From NCBI RefSeq assembly GCF_010435965.1, contig NZ_JAAGAA010000009.1:1-64000 (forward strand): DNA of 64,000 nucleotides, in the 5' to 3' direction. The DNA comes from Crenobacter caeni (GTDB lineage Bacteria > Pseudomonadota > Gammaproteobacteria > Burkholderiales > Chromobacteriaceae). The position numbers and the translations under genes were made by a program. Positions 44,793 through 52,586 of the stretch are shown here, piece by piece (the first letter of the stretch is position 1; every line of letters begins with the position of its first letter). The notes below the pieces were generated by a model that saw only the letters and a program-made list of their open reading frames with translations, was not told the DNA's origin and made no database searches.

Positions 44793-46491
44793 AGCGCAGC
44801 CGGACGCGCTGCCCGAGGTGCTGGGCGGGCTCTTCGCGCGGCTCGACCCCGCGCTTGACGCGCGCGCGGCCTCGACCGTGCACGCGCTGATCGGCGCCAC
44901 GCGCGCAGGTCACGTCTGCCTGCCGGTGCGCGACGGCGCGACCCTGCGCGCGCTCGCGCAAAGCCCGCTCACCGGCCGCGCCGGCGACTACACGCCGCTG
45001 ATCCTCGACGGGGGGCGGCTCTACTTTGCGCGCCAGTGGTGGCAGGAGGTGGAGCTTGCGCGCCGCCTCACGGTGCTGGCTGGCACCCGCGAAGAAGTGG
45101 ACCCGGCCGCGGTGCGCGGCGCGCTCGATACGCTGTTCGGCCCGGCGCCTGCGGTGCTCGACCGCCAGCGCCTGGCCGCCGCGCTCGCCGCGCGCGCGCA
45201 CCTGACGGTGATCTCGGGGGGCCCGGGCACCGGCAAGACCACCACCGTGGTGCGCCTGCTCGCGCTGCTCTGCCTGCTCAGCCCGCGTCCGCTGGTGATG
45301 GCGATGGCGGCGCCGACCGGCAAGGCGGCGGCGCGGCTGGCCGAGTCGATGCGCGCCTCGCGCGCGTCGCTCGCGCTACCGGATGCGGTGGCGGAGCGCC
45401 TGCCCGAGTCCGCGCAGACGCTGCACCGCCTGCTCGGCGTGCTGCCCGGGCGCGACGCGCCGCGCCACCACCCGGGCAACCCCTTGCCGCTGGACGTGCT
45501 GATCGTCGACGAGGCGTCGATGGTCGACCTCTCGCTGATGCACGACACCGTCGCCGCGCTGCCCGCGCACGCGCGGCTGATCCTGCTGGGCGACCGCGAC
45601 CAGCTCTCGTCGGTCGACGCCGGCGCGGTGCTGGGCGACGTCGCGGCGCTCGAGGCCTGGCGCGCGGACACGCTTGACTGGCTGGTGCGGTGCGGCCTGC
45701 CGGCGCCCGCGGGGGCGTCGGACGCGCAGCCCTTGTCCGACTGCGTGGTCTTTCTTACGCACAGCCACCGTTTCGGCGAGCACAGCGGGATCGGCCGCCT
45801 CGCCCGTGCGGTCAACGCGGGCGACGCCGACGCGGCCTGCAGCTTGCTGGACGACGGCGCCTTTGCCGACATCGGCGCGGCGCCAACACTTGATGCCGCC
45901 GCGCATTACCGCGAACGCGCCAGCTACTTCGAGCGGGTCGCGTCCGGCGCGCCGCCTGCCGAGGTGTTTGCCGAGTTCTTGCGCTTCATGCTGTTGTGCG
46001 CGGACCGTGGCACGGTCGAGCGCCTCAACCGCGAAGTCGAGACGCAGCTCGCCGCGGACGGCCTGCGCGACGCGGCCTCCGACTGGTACCCGGGGCGGGC
46101 GGTGATGGTGCGCGAAAACGACTACGGCGTGCGCCTGTTCAACGGCGACATCGGCATCGCGCTCGCGCACCAGGGTGCCTTGCGGGTGTTCTTCCCGGAT
46201 GCGGACGGCGGTTTCAGGGCGATCTCGCCGGCGCGCCTGCCGGGGCACGAGACCGCGTTCGCGATGACCGTGCACAAGAGCCAGGGCTCCGAGTTTGATA
46301 CGGTGTGGCTGGCGATGCCCGCCCAGCCGACGCCGCTCTTTTCTCGCCAGTTGCTGTATACCGCGATCACCCGCGCACGCAGGCAATGCCGCCTGCTGGG
46401 GCCGCGCGAGAGTCTGCGCGCGGCGTGCGGCCAGCTGGCCGGGCGCGAGTCCGGGCTGGGGGCCCGGCTGTGGCTTGATTCATCTCAATGA
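44779..46491 (+). CDS. recD: Exodeoxyribonuclease V subunit RecD
   Basis: This 570-aa protein is RecD, the 5'-3' helicase subunit. Walker A is GGPGTGKTTT near residue 150, Walker B VDEASMVDL, then LLGDRDQLSSVDAG and the C-terminal TVHKSQGSEFDTVWLAMP and LYTAITRAR. It joins RecB and RecC in the enzyme. ATG 44779 lies inside the end of pap, so recC-recB-pap-recD are probably co-transcribed and coupled. The last 17 bases of the gene carry half of an FNR-like box that likely serves the next gene. Confidence 0.95.
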   Translation: MSATEAQPDALPEVLGGLFARLDPALDARAASTVHALIGATRAGHVCLPVRDGATLRALAQSPLTGRAGDYTPLILDGGRLYFARQWWQEVELARRLTVLAGTREEVDPAAVRGALDTLFGPAPAVLDRQRLAAALAARAHLTVISGGPGTGKTTTVVRLLALLCLLSPRPLVMAMAAPTGKAAARLAESMRASRASLALPDAVAERLPESAQTLHRLLGVLPGRDAPRHHPGNPLPLDVLIVDEASMVDLSLMHDTVAALPAHARLILLGDRDQLSSVDAGAVLGDVAALEAWRADTLDWLVRCGLPAPAGASDAQPLSDCVVFLTHSHRFGEHSGIGRLARAVNAGDADAACSLLDDGAFADIGAAPTLDAAAHYRERASYFERVASGAPPAEVFAEFLRFMLLCADRGTVERLNREVETQLAADGLRDAASDWYPGRAVMVRENDYGVRLFNGDIGIALAHQGALRVFFPDADGGFRAISPARLPGHETAFAMTVHKSQGSEFDTVWLAMPAQPTPLFSRQLLYTAITRARRQCRLLGPRESLRAACGQLAGRESGLGARLWLDSSQ

Positions 46492-46517
46492 TATGACCAA
46501 TGGAAATGGTTTATAGT
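46475..46517 (+). promoter_or_regulatory. FNR-type promoter for the CZB chemoreceptor
   Basis: TTGAT-TCAT-CTCAA (46475-46488, one mismatch to the FNR consensus) is followed by TATAGT at 46512-46517. The -10 element begins 30.5 bases after the box centre, the class II geometry, and identical to the promoter at 49035-49077. The box overlaps the recD stop codon. Confidence 0.6.
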
Positions 46518-46549
46518 TAACTTGTATATCAATAATTAACGGTGATGCC

Positions 46550-47698
46550 ATGTTCGGATTCGGGTCAGGAAGGGCGCTGGCGGAGGCGAAAGCCGCCTTG
46601 CAGGAAGCGCAAGGCCAGCGTCAGACCTTGCAGTTGCGCGTCGAACAACTGGAGCGCGAGCAGCGTGCGCTGAACGACGAGTGCGAGGCCTTGCGCAGGC
46701 AGGCCGAGCAGGGCGCAGGCGGCCGCGAGGCTTTTGCCGAGTGCCAGCACAGCGTCACCGGCGTGCAGCAGTCGCTGGCCGAACTGGCGAACGAGCTGGA
46801 GGGGGACCGGGTGCGCACCGGTGACGCGGTACAGGCACTCGAAGGCAGCCTGACCTCGGTGTTCGACATGATCGGCAGCTTCCGGGCGCTGGTCGACCAG
46901 CAGGTTGGCATCGCCGGCGACATCCGTAACCTCAACCAGCACACCGGCAAGATCGGCGGCTTTGTCGAGCTGATCCGCGACGTGGCCGACCAGACCAATC
47001 TGTTGGCGCTGAACGCGGCGATCGAGGCGGCGCGCGCGGGCGAGGCTGGCCGCGGCTTCGCGGTGGTTGCCGACGAGGTGAGAAAGCTCGCCGAGCGCAC
47101 CAGCCAGGCGACCCGCGAGATCGGCAGCCTGGTCAGCTCGATCGAGGAGAGCACGCGCACCACCAGCGTCCGTGTCGAGGCAGCCGCAGGCGAGGCCGAG
47201 CAGCACCGCAACCAGGGCGAGAGCACCGCCAACAATCTGCAGGAACTGCTGCTGCTGTCGCGCGCGATGCGCGATTCGATCGCACAAGGCGCGAACATCT
47301 CCTTCCTGGAAGTCGCGCGGCTGGACCATGTGGTATTCAAGCTGGGGATCTACCGCACCGTGCTGACCGGCGAGCCGGCCGACGCCAGACCCGAGGCGCT
47401 CAGCGACCACCACCAGTGCCGGCTTGGCCAGTGGTGCGAACAGGGGCGCGGTCACGGGGAGTTTTCCGGTTTTCCGGCCTTCCGTGAACTGGCGCGCCCG
47501 CACGCGCGCGTGCACGAGGCCGGCCGCCAGGCGTTGCAGGCTTTTGCCGCGCGCCAGCCTGACGAACTGGCGCGCCAGCTCTTGGCGATGGAGGCGGCCA
47601 GCCGCGAGGTGCTGGAACTGCTCTGCCGGCTGGGCCAGCAGGCCGAGCCCGAGGGCTACAAGCGTGCACAGGCCGAGATGGAGGCGCTGACCGCCTGA
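46550..47698 (+). CDS. Cytoplasmic chemoreceptor with zinc-binding CZB domain
   Basis: This 382-aa soluble receptor has no transmembrane segment. An N-terminal coiled coil (about residues 10-58) leads into a short signalling domain with [18 protein letters not shown] (140-157). A C-terminal CZB domain follows, with zinc ligands His260 in LDHVVFK, Cys290 in HHQCRLGQW, and His318 and His322 in [12 protein letters not shown] proteins sense zinc occupancy changed by hypochlorite or zinc level. The FNR-type promoter suggests expression under low oxygen. ATG 46550 has only a weak ribosome site. It is followed by a remnant of a similar gene. Confidence 0.9.
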   Translation: MFGFGSGRALAEAKAALQEAQGQRQTLQLRVEQLEREQRALNDECEALRRQAEQGAGGREAFAECQHSVTGVQQSLAELANELEGDRVRTGDAVQALEGSLTSVFDMIGSFRALVDQQVGIAGDIRNLNQHTGKIGGFVELIRDVADQTNLLALNAAIEAARAGEAGRGFAVVADEVRKLAERTSQATREIGSLVSSIEESTRTTSVRVEAAAGEAEQHRNQGESTANNLQELLLLSRAMRDSIAQGANISFLEVARLDHVVFKLGIYRTVLTGEPADARPEALSDHHQCRLGQWCEQGRGHGEFSGFPAFRELARPHARVHEAGRQALQAFAARQPDELARQLLAMEAASREVLELLCRLGQQAEPEGYKRAQAEMEALTA

Positions 47699-47807
47699 GG
47701 CTTTGCCGTAGCGGAACCCTGTCCGGACAGGGCTTGACCGTCGTCATAAGCTGTTTTTCGCGTGTTTGATACGATTTTCTATCAATTTTTACGCGGATTA
47801 AACGGAT

Positions 47808-48068
47808 ATGTTCGGTACCTTTGCCCAGAGCGCGCGCGTATCGCCGAGCTGGAAGCCATGGAGGCCAGCCTGCGCGAACACGCCGCTCGATGCCGGCGAG
47901 CGTGCCGTGCTCGCCGGCGGGAAGGACGGCGCGGTCGCGCCGGCACTCGTCGAGATGGAGCGTGCCAGCGCCGAGGTGCTGGCCTTGCTGCTGAAGCTGG
48001 GCGAGCAGGCCGACCTGCCTGGGCGGCTGGCCAGGCTAGCTCAAATAGATTCATGGCAAGCCGAATAA
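47808..48068 (+). pseudogene. Remnant of a second CZB-type chemoreceptor
   Basis: The reading frame starts MFGTFAQ, like MFGFGSG of the preceding receptor, continues in a +2 frame with RIAELEAMEASLREHAA (a coiled-coil start), then returns to the first frame as ALVEMERASAEVLALLLKLGEQAD. The last part matches the C-terminal end of the intact neighbour ([23 protein letters not shown]). The signalling and zinc-binding parts are missing. So this is a receptor gene shrunk by a large internal deletion plus frameshifts. An 86-aa product from 47808 is possible but unlikely to be functional. Confidence 0.65.
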
Positions 48069-48115
48069 ATGAAAAATGGATAAACTTGTGCGCTTCTGAC
48101 TGCCGAGCCGCCGCC

Positions 48116-49003
48116 ATGCACCCTGCCGCCGCCTACCTTGAGCGCATCGCGCGCCACGACCTGTCCGATTTTTCCCCGCTTGTCGTGTGCGAGCAGACCC
48201 TGGGTTCGGTCAACCGTGAATGGCGGGAACGCCTGCTCTCCTGTCCGTCCGGGCTGTTTGCCCGGCATGGCGACGCGCTGGCGTGCACCCTGCAGGGCGA
48301 CGCTACCATGCGCAGCCGGCAACTGGGCGCGGCGGCTGAAGGCTGGCGCGACGCGGGCTGGCTGACCGGTTGGCGGAACGAGCAGTTCGCCGCGCACGGC
48401 ACGAACGGCGAGTTGCTGTTCGAGCTCGAGCGTGCGGCGTTCCGCCCGCTGGGGCTGACCAGCCGGGCGATCCACATCAACGGGCTCACCCGCCAGCCGG
48501 ACGGCGAGATCCGCATGTGGGTCGGCCGGCGCAGCCCGGAGAAGTCGTACGAACCCAACCGCATGGACAACCTGGTCGGCGGCGGGGTGGCCGCCGGCGA
48601 GAGCCTGCGCGACGCCTGCCTGCGCGAGGGCTGGGAAGAGGCGGGCATCGACGCCGCCCGCCTGTCGGCGCTCGAACCGGTGTGCCGCTTGCTGGCCGAG
48701 CGGCCGGTCGCGCGCGGCCTGCACCGCGAGTGGCTGTACGTGCACGACTTGTGGCTGCCCGAGGGCGTTGCGCCCTGCAACCAGGACGGCGAATTTTCCG
48801 AGCATACCCTGCTGCCGTTCGCCGAAGTCGAGGCCTTGCTGCTGGAAGGGCGCTTCATGATCGACGCGGCGCTGGTCGCCATCGACTGCCTGCTCAGACA
48901 CGGCCACTGGGCGGGGCAGGCCGCGCCGTTTGTCCGCGTTTTCGCCGAGCTGCGCGAGGCGGTGGCCGGCCGGATCGAGCCGGCCGACGCGCTGGGCGTG
49001 TAG
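48116..49003 (+). CDS. Nudix hydrolase with DUF4743 domain
   Basis: This 295-aa protein has an N-terminal DUF4743 domain (about 5-120) and a Nudix domain (about 125-270) with the Nudix box GGVAAGESLRDACLREGWEEAGI matching G-x5-E-x7-R-E-x2-E-E-x-G. The same architecture occurs in the yeast and plant enzymes related to Tnr3 that hydrolyse damaged forms of thiamine pyrophosphate. A housecleaning role is thus likely. ATG 48116 gives the natural N-terminus MHPAAAYLERIARHDLSDF; the open frame before it belongs to the receptor remnant. Confidence 0.85.
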   Translation: MHPAAAYLERIARHDLSDFSPLVVCEQTLGSVNREWRERLLSCPSGLFARHGDALACTLQGDATMRSRQLGAAAEGWRDAGWLTGWRNEQFAAHGTNGELLFELERAAFRPLGLTSRAIHINGLTRQPDGEIRMWVGRRSPEKSYEPNRMDNLVGGGVAAGESLRDACLREGWEEAGIDAARLSALEPVCRLLAERPVARGLHREWLYVHDLWLPEGVAPCNQDGEFSEHTLLPFAEVEALLLEGRFMIDAALVAIDCLLRHGHWAGQAAPFVRVFAELREAVAGRIEPADALGV

Positions 49004-49034
49004 GCGTGCGCGTGCAGGCAGGATCTGCCTTGGC

Positions 49035-49077
49035 TTGACCTGAATCAAAAATAGCAAGCAGTTAATTCTTATATAGT
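49035..49077 (+). promoter_or_regulatory. FNR-type class II promoter for abgT-pepT
   Basis: TTGAC-CTGA-ATCAA (49035-49048, one mismatch) precedes a TATAGT -10 element (49072-49077) at the same distance as in the CZB receptor promoter. The transporter ATG is 68 bases further on. FNR control of pepT is known in Salmonella. Confidence 0.65.
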
Positions 49078-49145
49078 GATCCGTCCATGTCCGGGCGGAT
49101 CACCCGCAGGCCGACCCGGACAGCCAGAATCCGAGGAGAACAACA

Positions 49146-50711
49146 ATGGCTGCCATCGGCGACTCCCTGCCGCCGCCGTCCCGCGCGGGCGGCTTTCTCA
49201 ATGCGATCGAACGGGTTGGCAACAAGCTGCCCGACATCACCATGCTGTTCTTGTACGCGCTGTTCGTGTGCTGGGGCCTGTCGTGGGCGCTGTCTTTCGT
49301 CAGCTTCGACTACCGTCACCCGCTGACCGGCGACGTGATCCAGGTCGTCAACATGCTCTCGCCCGACGAGCTGACCACCTTCGTCACGCTGATGGTGAAG
49401 AACTTCATCAGCTTCCCGCCCCTGGGCATTACCATCGTCGCCACGCTGGGCATCGGCATCGCCGAGGGCAGCGGCTTCATCCAGGTACTGCTCAAGAAGC
49501 TGCTCAACATCACCCCAGAGAAGATCCTGACCCCGGCCGTGGTGTTCGTCGGCGTGGTCAGCCACATGGCGTCCGACTCGGCGTACGTGGTGCTGATGCC
49601 GGTCTCGGCGATGATGTTCTACGCCTGCGGCCGCCACCCGCTGGCCGGCATCGCCGCCTCCTTCGCGGGGCTGGCCGGCGGCTTTACCGCGAGCTACACC
49701 CCGTCGACCATCGACCCGATCATGCAGGGCTTCACGCAGGGGGCGGCGCGCATCATCGACCCGGCCTACGACGTCAACGTGCTGTGCAACTACTTCGTCA
49801 GCCTGGGCGGCACCTTCGGCGTGATCGCGGTGTGCTGGTTCATCACCGACCGCATCGTCGAGCCACGCCTGAAGGCGTCGATGCCGCTGAACAAGGAACT
49901 TAACACCGGCAAGGACGAGGACCTGCGCCACATCACGCCGGAAGAGAGCCGCGCCTTCCGCTACGCCGGGCTGACCATGCTCGCGTTGATCGCGGGCCTC
50001 GCGTTGTTGCTGGTGCCGGCGGATTCGCTGTGGCGCGCGCCGGACGGCAGCCTGACCAGCCCGAAGGCGCCGGTGATGCAGGCCATCGTGCCGCTGTTGT
50101 TCCTGTTCTTCGCGATCCCCGGCCTGGTGTACGGCTTCGCGGTGAAGAAGTTCAAGAGCTCGAAGGACGTGACCGCGTCGATGGAAAACATCACCCGCTC
50201 GCTGATCTCGTTCATGGTGTTCGGCTTCTTCTGCGCGCAGTTCCTGTATTCGTTCGGCCGCTCGAACATCGGCACGCTGATCGCGATCTCCGGCGCCGAC
50301 TTCCTGAAGGAGCTGGCGATGCCAGCGGGCTTCACCGTGTTCGGCATCATCCTGCTGACCGCGTGCCTGAACCTGATCATCACCTCGGCGTCGTCCAAGT
50401 GGGCGATCCTGGCGCCGGTGTTCGTGCCGATGCTGATGGCGGTCGGCATCTCGCCGGAGCTGACCCAGGCGGCGTTCCGCATCTCGGATTCGGCGGTCAA
50501 CGTCTCGACGCCGATGTTCGCGTTCTACCCGCTGATCCTGATGTACTGCCGCCAGTACTGCAAGGATTCGGGCGTCGGCACGCTGTGCTCGATGATGCTG
50601 CCGTACACGGTCGGCCTGCTGGTGGTGCTCACCGCGACGCTCTACCTGTTCTGGGGCCTGGGCATCCCGCTGGGCTTTGACAGCGGCTACGTCTACCCGC
50701 CGGTGCGCTGA
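49146..50711 (+). CDS. AbgT-family transporter
   Basis: This 521-aa integral membrane protein of the AbgT family contains LPDITMLFLYALFV at the first helix, LGIGIAEGSGFI, HMASDSAYVVLMP, AGGFTASYTPSTIDPIMQG and SSKWAILAPVFVPM, all family signatures. AbgT takes up p-aminobenzoyl-glutamate in E. coli; relatives such as MtrF and YdaH are antimetabolite exporters, so direction and substrate are open. RBS GAGGAG precedes the ATG at 49146. It lies in a probable anaerobically induced unit with pepT, 78 bases downstream, suggesting transport of a peptide-like compound. Confidence 0.9.
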   Translation: MAAIGDSLPPPSRAGGFLNAIERVGNKLPDITMLFLYALFVCWGLSWALSFVSFDYRHPLTGDVIQVVNMLSPDELTTFVTLMVKNFISFPPLGITIVATLGIGIAEGSGFIQVLLKKLLNITPEKILTPAVVFVGVVSHMASDSAYVVLMPVSAMMFYACGRHPLAGIAASFAGLAGGFTASYTPSTIDPIMQGFTQGAARIIDPAYDVNVLCNYFVSLGGTFGVIAVCWFITDRIVEPRLKASMPLNKELNTGKDEDLRHITPEESRAFRYAGLTMLALIAGLALLLVPADSLWRAPDGSLTSPKAPVMQAIVPLLFLFFAIPGLVYGFAVKKFKSSKDVTASMENITRSLISFMVFGFFCAQFLYSFGRSNIGTLIAISGADFLKELAMPAGFTVFGIILLTACLNLIITSASSKWAILAPVFVPMLMAVGISPELTQAAFRISDSAVNVSTPMFAFYPLILMYCRQYCKDSGVGTLCSMMLPYTVGLLVVLTATLYLFWGLGIPLGFDSGYVYPPVR

Positions 50712-50731
50712 GGCGTCTGCCGGTTGTGCGT

Positions 50732-50770
50732 GACGGGTGACGGCTGCTGGCTTCACCCGTCCACCTGTTT
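50732..50770 (+). other. Intercistronic hairpin between abgT-family gene and pepT
   Basis: GACGGGTGA (50732-50740) pairs with TCACCCGTC (50753-50761) across a 12-base loop, followed by CACCTGTTTT. This could act as a weak terminator or as an RNA-stability element that separates expression of the two genes. Confidence 0.5.
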
Positions 50771-50789
50771 TGTCTTGCAAGGATTCCCG

Positions 50790-52004
50790 ATGAAAGAACA
50801 ATTGCTCGAGCGCTTCCTGCGCTACGTCGCCATCCCCAGCCAGAGCGACGCGTCCGCCCGCACCGTCCCGTCCACCCCCGGCCAGCTCGAGCTTGTGCGC
50901 GCGCTCGCGGCCGAGCTGGAAACCCTGGGCCTGGAAGACGTGCATATCGACGGGCACGGCATCCTCACCGCGAAGAAGCCCGGCAATGTGGCCGGCGCGC
51001 CGCGCATCGGCTTTGTCGCGCACCTCGATACCGTCGACGTCGGCATCTCGCCCGAAATCTTCCCGCAGGTGGTGGTGTTCGACGGGGCAGACATCTGCCT
51101 GAACCCGCGCCAGGACATCTGGCTGCGCGTCGCCGAGCACCCGGAGATCCTGCCCTACCGGGGCGAGGAGATCGTGGTGACCGATGGCACCAGCGTGCTG
51201 GGCGCCGACAACAAGGCGGCGATCGCCGTGGTGATGACGCTGTTGGCGAACCTGCCCGCCGCGCACGGCGACCTGGTGGTCGCCTTCGTGCCGGACGAGG
51301 AGATCGGCCTCAAGGGCTCCAAGCTGCTCGACCTCTCACGCTTTGACGTCGACTTTGCGTACACCATCGACTGCTGCGAGACGGGCGAGGTGGTGTACGA
51401 GACCTTCAACGCGGCGTCCGCCGAGGTGACGGTGACCGGCGTGACCGCGCACCCGATGTCGGCCAAGGGCGTGCTGGTCAACCCGATCCGCGTGCTGACC
51501 GACCTGATGGCGCATTTCGACCGCACCGACACTCCCGAGCATACCGCCGGCCGCGACGGCTACTTCTGGTTCACCGACCTGCAGGCCAACTCGAACCAGG
51601 CGACGCTGAAGATGGCGATCCGCGACTTTGACCTCGCCTCGTTCGAGGCGCGCAAGCGCTTCATCGGCGAGGCGGTCGCGCTGGTTTCGGCACGTCATCC
51701 GAAGGCGAAGATCGAGTACCGGGTGGACGATGTGTACTCGAACATCGCGCAGTCGCTGGGCGAGGACAGGCGCGCGATCGACCTGATCTTCGAGGGGATG
51801 GGCGAGCTGGGCATCGCGGCCAAGGTGATCCCGATGCGCGGCGGCACCGACGGCTCGGCCCTGTCGCCGCGCGGGGTGTGCACGCCGAACTACTTCACCG
51901 GCGCGCACAACTTCCACTCGATCTACGAGTTCCTGCCGCTTCCGGCGCTTGAAAAGTCGTACGCGCTGACGCGGCGCATCGTCGAATTGGCGGCGCGCGC
52001 CTGA
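50790..52004 (+). CDS. pepT: Peptidase T (tripeptide aminopeptidase)
   Basis: This 404-aa M20 metallopeptidase matches PepT: RFLRYVAIPSQSD near the start, FVAHLDTVD (metal-binding His and Asp), GADNKAAIAVVMTLL (bridging Asp), VPDEEIGLKGSKLLDL (catalytic Glu), and GGTDGSALSPRG near the end. It removes N-terminal residues from tripeptides. ATG 50790 follows AAGGATTCCCG and gives the family start MKEQLLERFL. It is downstream of the AbgT-family gene under an FNR-type promoter and ends in a terminator within the convergent regulator gene. Confidence 0.94.
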   Translation: MKEQLLERFLRYVAIPSQSDASARTVPSTPGQLELVRALAAELETLGLEDVHIDGHGILTAKKPGNVAGAPRIGFVAHLDTVDVGISPEIFPQVVVFDGADICLNPRQDIWLRVAEHPEILPYRGEEIVVTDGTSVLGADNKAAIAVVMTLLANLPAAHGDLVVAFVPDEEIGLKGSKLLDLSRFDVDFAYTIDCCETGEVVYETFNAASAEVTVTGVTAHPMSAKGVLVNPIRVLTDLMAHFDRTDTPEHTAGRDGYFWFTDLQANSNQATLKMAIRDFDLASFEARKRFIGEAVALVSARHPKAKIEYRVDDVYSNIAQSLGEDRRAIDLIFEGMGELGIAAKVIPMRGGTDGSALSPRGVCTPNYFTGAHNFHSIYEFLPLPALEKSYALTRRIVELAARA

Positions 52005-52006
52005 CG

Positions 52007-52423
52007 CTAGGAAATTGTGATCAGCCCTGCGGCTTCGGCCTGCAGGGCTTTTTTGTTCTGGGCGGAGAGTGCGGGGCAGTGCGTGCGCAAGGGCTGCAGC
52101 TGTTCGGTCAGCCGTGGCGTGGGGAGGAGCTGCCCCTGCGCGTTCTCGCTGAGCCAGCCCAGTTCGGCGAGCTTGACGAGCTTGCGGCGCACGGTCTCGC
52201 GCGGGATGCCGGTGACCAGCGCGATCGAGTGGCCGTTGGTCGCGCGCGGGGGGCTGCCGTCATGCCGGCAGTGGCAGCGGGCGTGCGACCAGACTTCGAG
52301 TACGACCAGCATCATGGTCAGGTCTCCGCCGGAGGCCTGGTAGAGCTCGCGCAGCATAGGCAGCATCTGCTGCGTGATCGGGCAGCAGTGGCGCGCCGGG
52401 TCTGCCGTGTTTACCGGACACAT
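52007..52423 (-). CDS. Cys-rich winged-helix regulator, unrecognised subfamily
   Basis: This 138-aa protein has an N-terminal Cys cluster (Cys2, Cys13, Cys14), a helical middle with Cys50 and Cys52 (ARCHCRHD), and a Crp- or MarR-like winged helix with HSIALVTGIPRETVRRKLVKLAELGWL as helix-turn-helix. The Cys set could bind a metal or Fe-S cluster, by inference. ATG 52423 is chosen because GGGAGG lies eight bases before it; the frame is open upstream with further ATGs (for example 52484), but these lie in the predicted leader. A consensus-like promoter precedes it. It converges on pepT with two bases between stops. Confidence 0.65.
   Translation of the reverse strand: MCPVNTADPARHCCPITQQMLPMLRELYQASGGDLTMMLVVLEVWSHARCHCRHDGSPPRATNGHSIALVTGIPRETVRRKLVKLAELGWLSENAQGQLLPTPRLTEQLQPLRTHCPALSAQNKKALQAEAAGLITIS
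52024..52055 (+). terminator. pepT terminator inside the convergent regulator gene
   Basis: AGCCCTGC (52024-52031) pairs with GCAGGGCT (52043-52050), with a nested GGC-TTCG-GCC helix, and is followed by six T residues. It lies within the last codons of the opposing regulator gene. Confidence 0.88.
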
Positions 52424-52506
52424 CTCGCCGACCTCCCGTCTATCAAAAAACCGTTCACCCGTATCGCCCAGATTGGGCATATCCATATAAAACATATTGT
52501 TTTTGC

Positions 52507-52535
52507 ATAGTATATTTACCCTACACGATTGACAA
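52507..52535 (-). promoter_or_regulatory. Sigma-70 promoter of the Cys-rich regulator
   Basis: Reading leftward, TTGTCA (complement of 52530-52535) is followed after exactly 17 bases by TACTAT (complement of 52507-52512). The predicted start is near 52500, giving a leader of about 75 bases before the ATG at 52423. Confidence 0.7.
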
Positions 52536-52586
52536 TTAATTATTAAAAAACGCGTTTGTTTATTCGACACGTTCAGGGGTAATACT

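Noticed and set aside
47717..47732. CCCTGTCC-GGACAGGG palindrome after the CZB receptor as terminator
   Set aside because: It has no loop and no T tract; termination there is unsupported.
47766..47785. TTGATA-N8-TATCAA inverted repeat before the receptor remnant
   Set aside because: Half-sites look FNR-like but the TTGAT and ATCAA parts are ten bases apart instead of four; it lies before a pseudogene.
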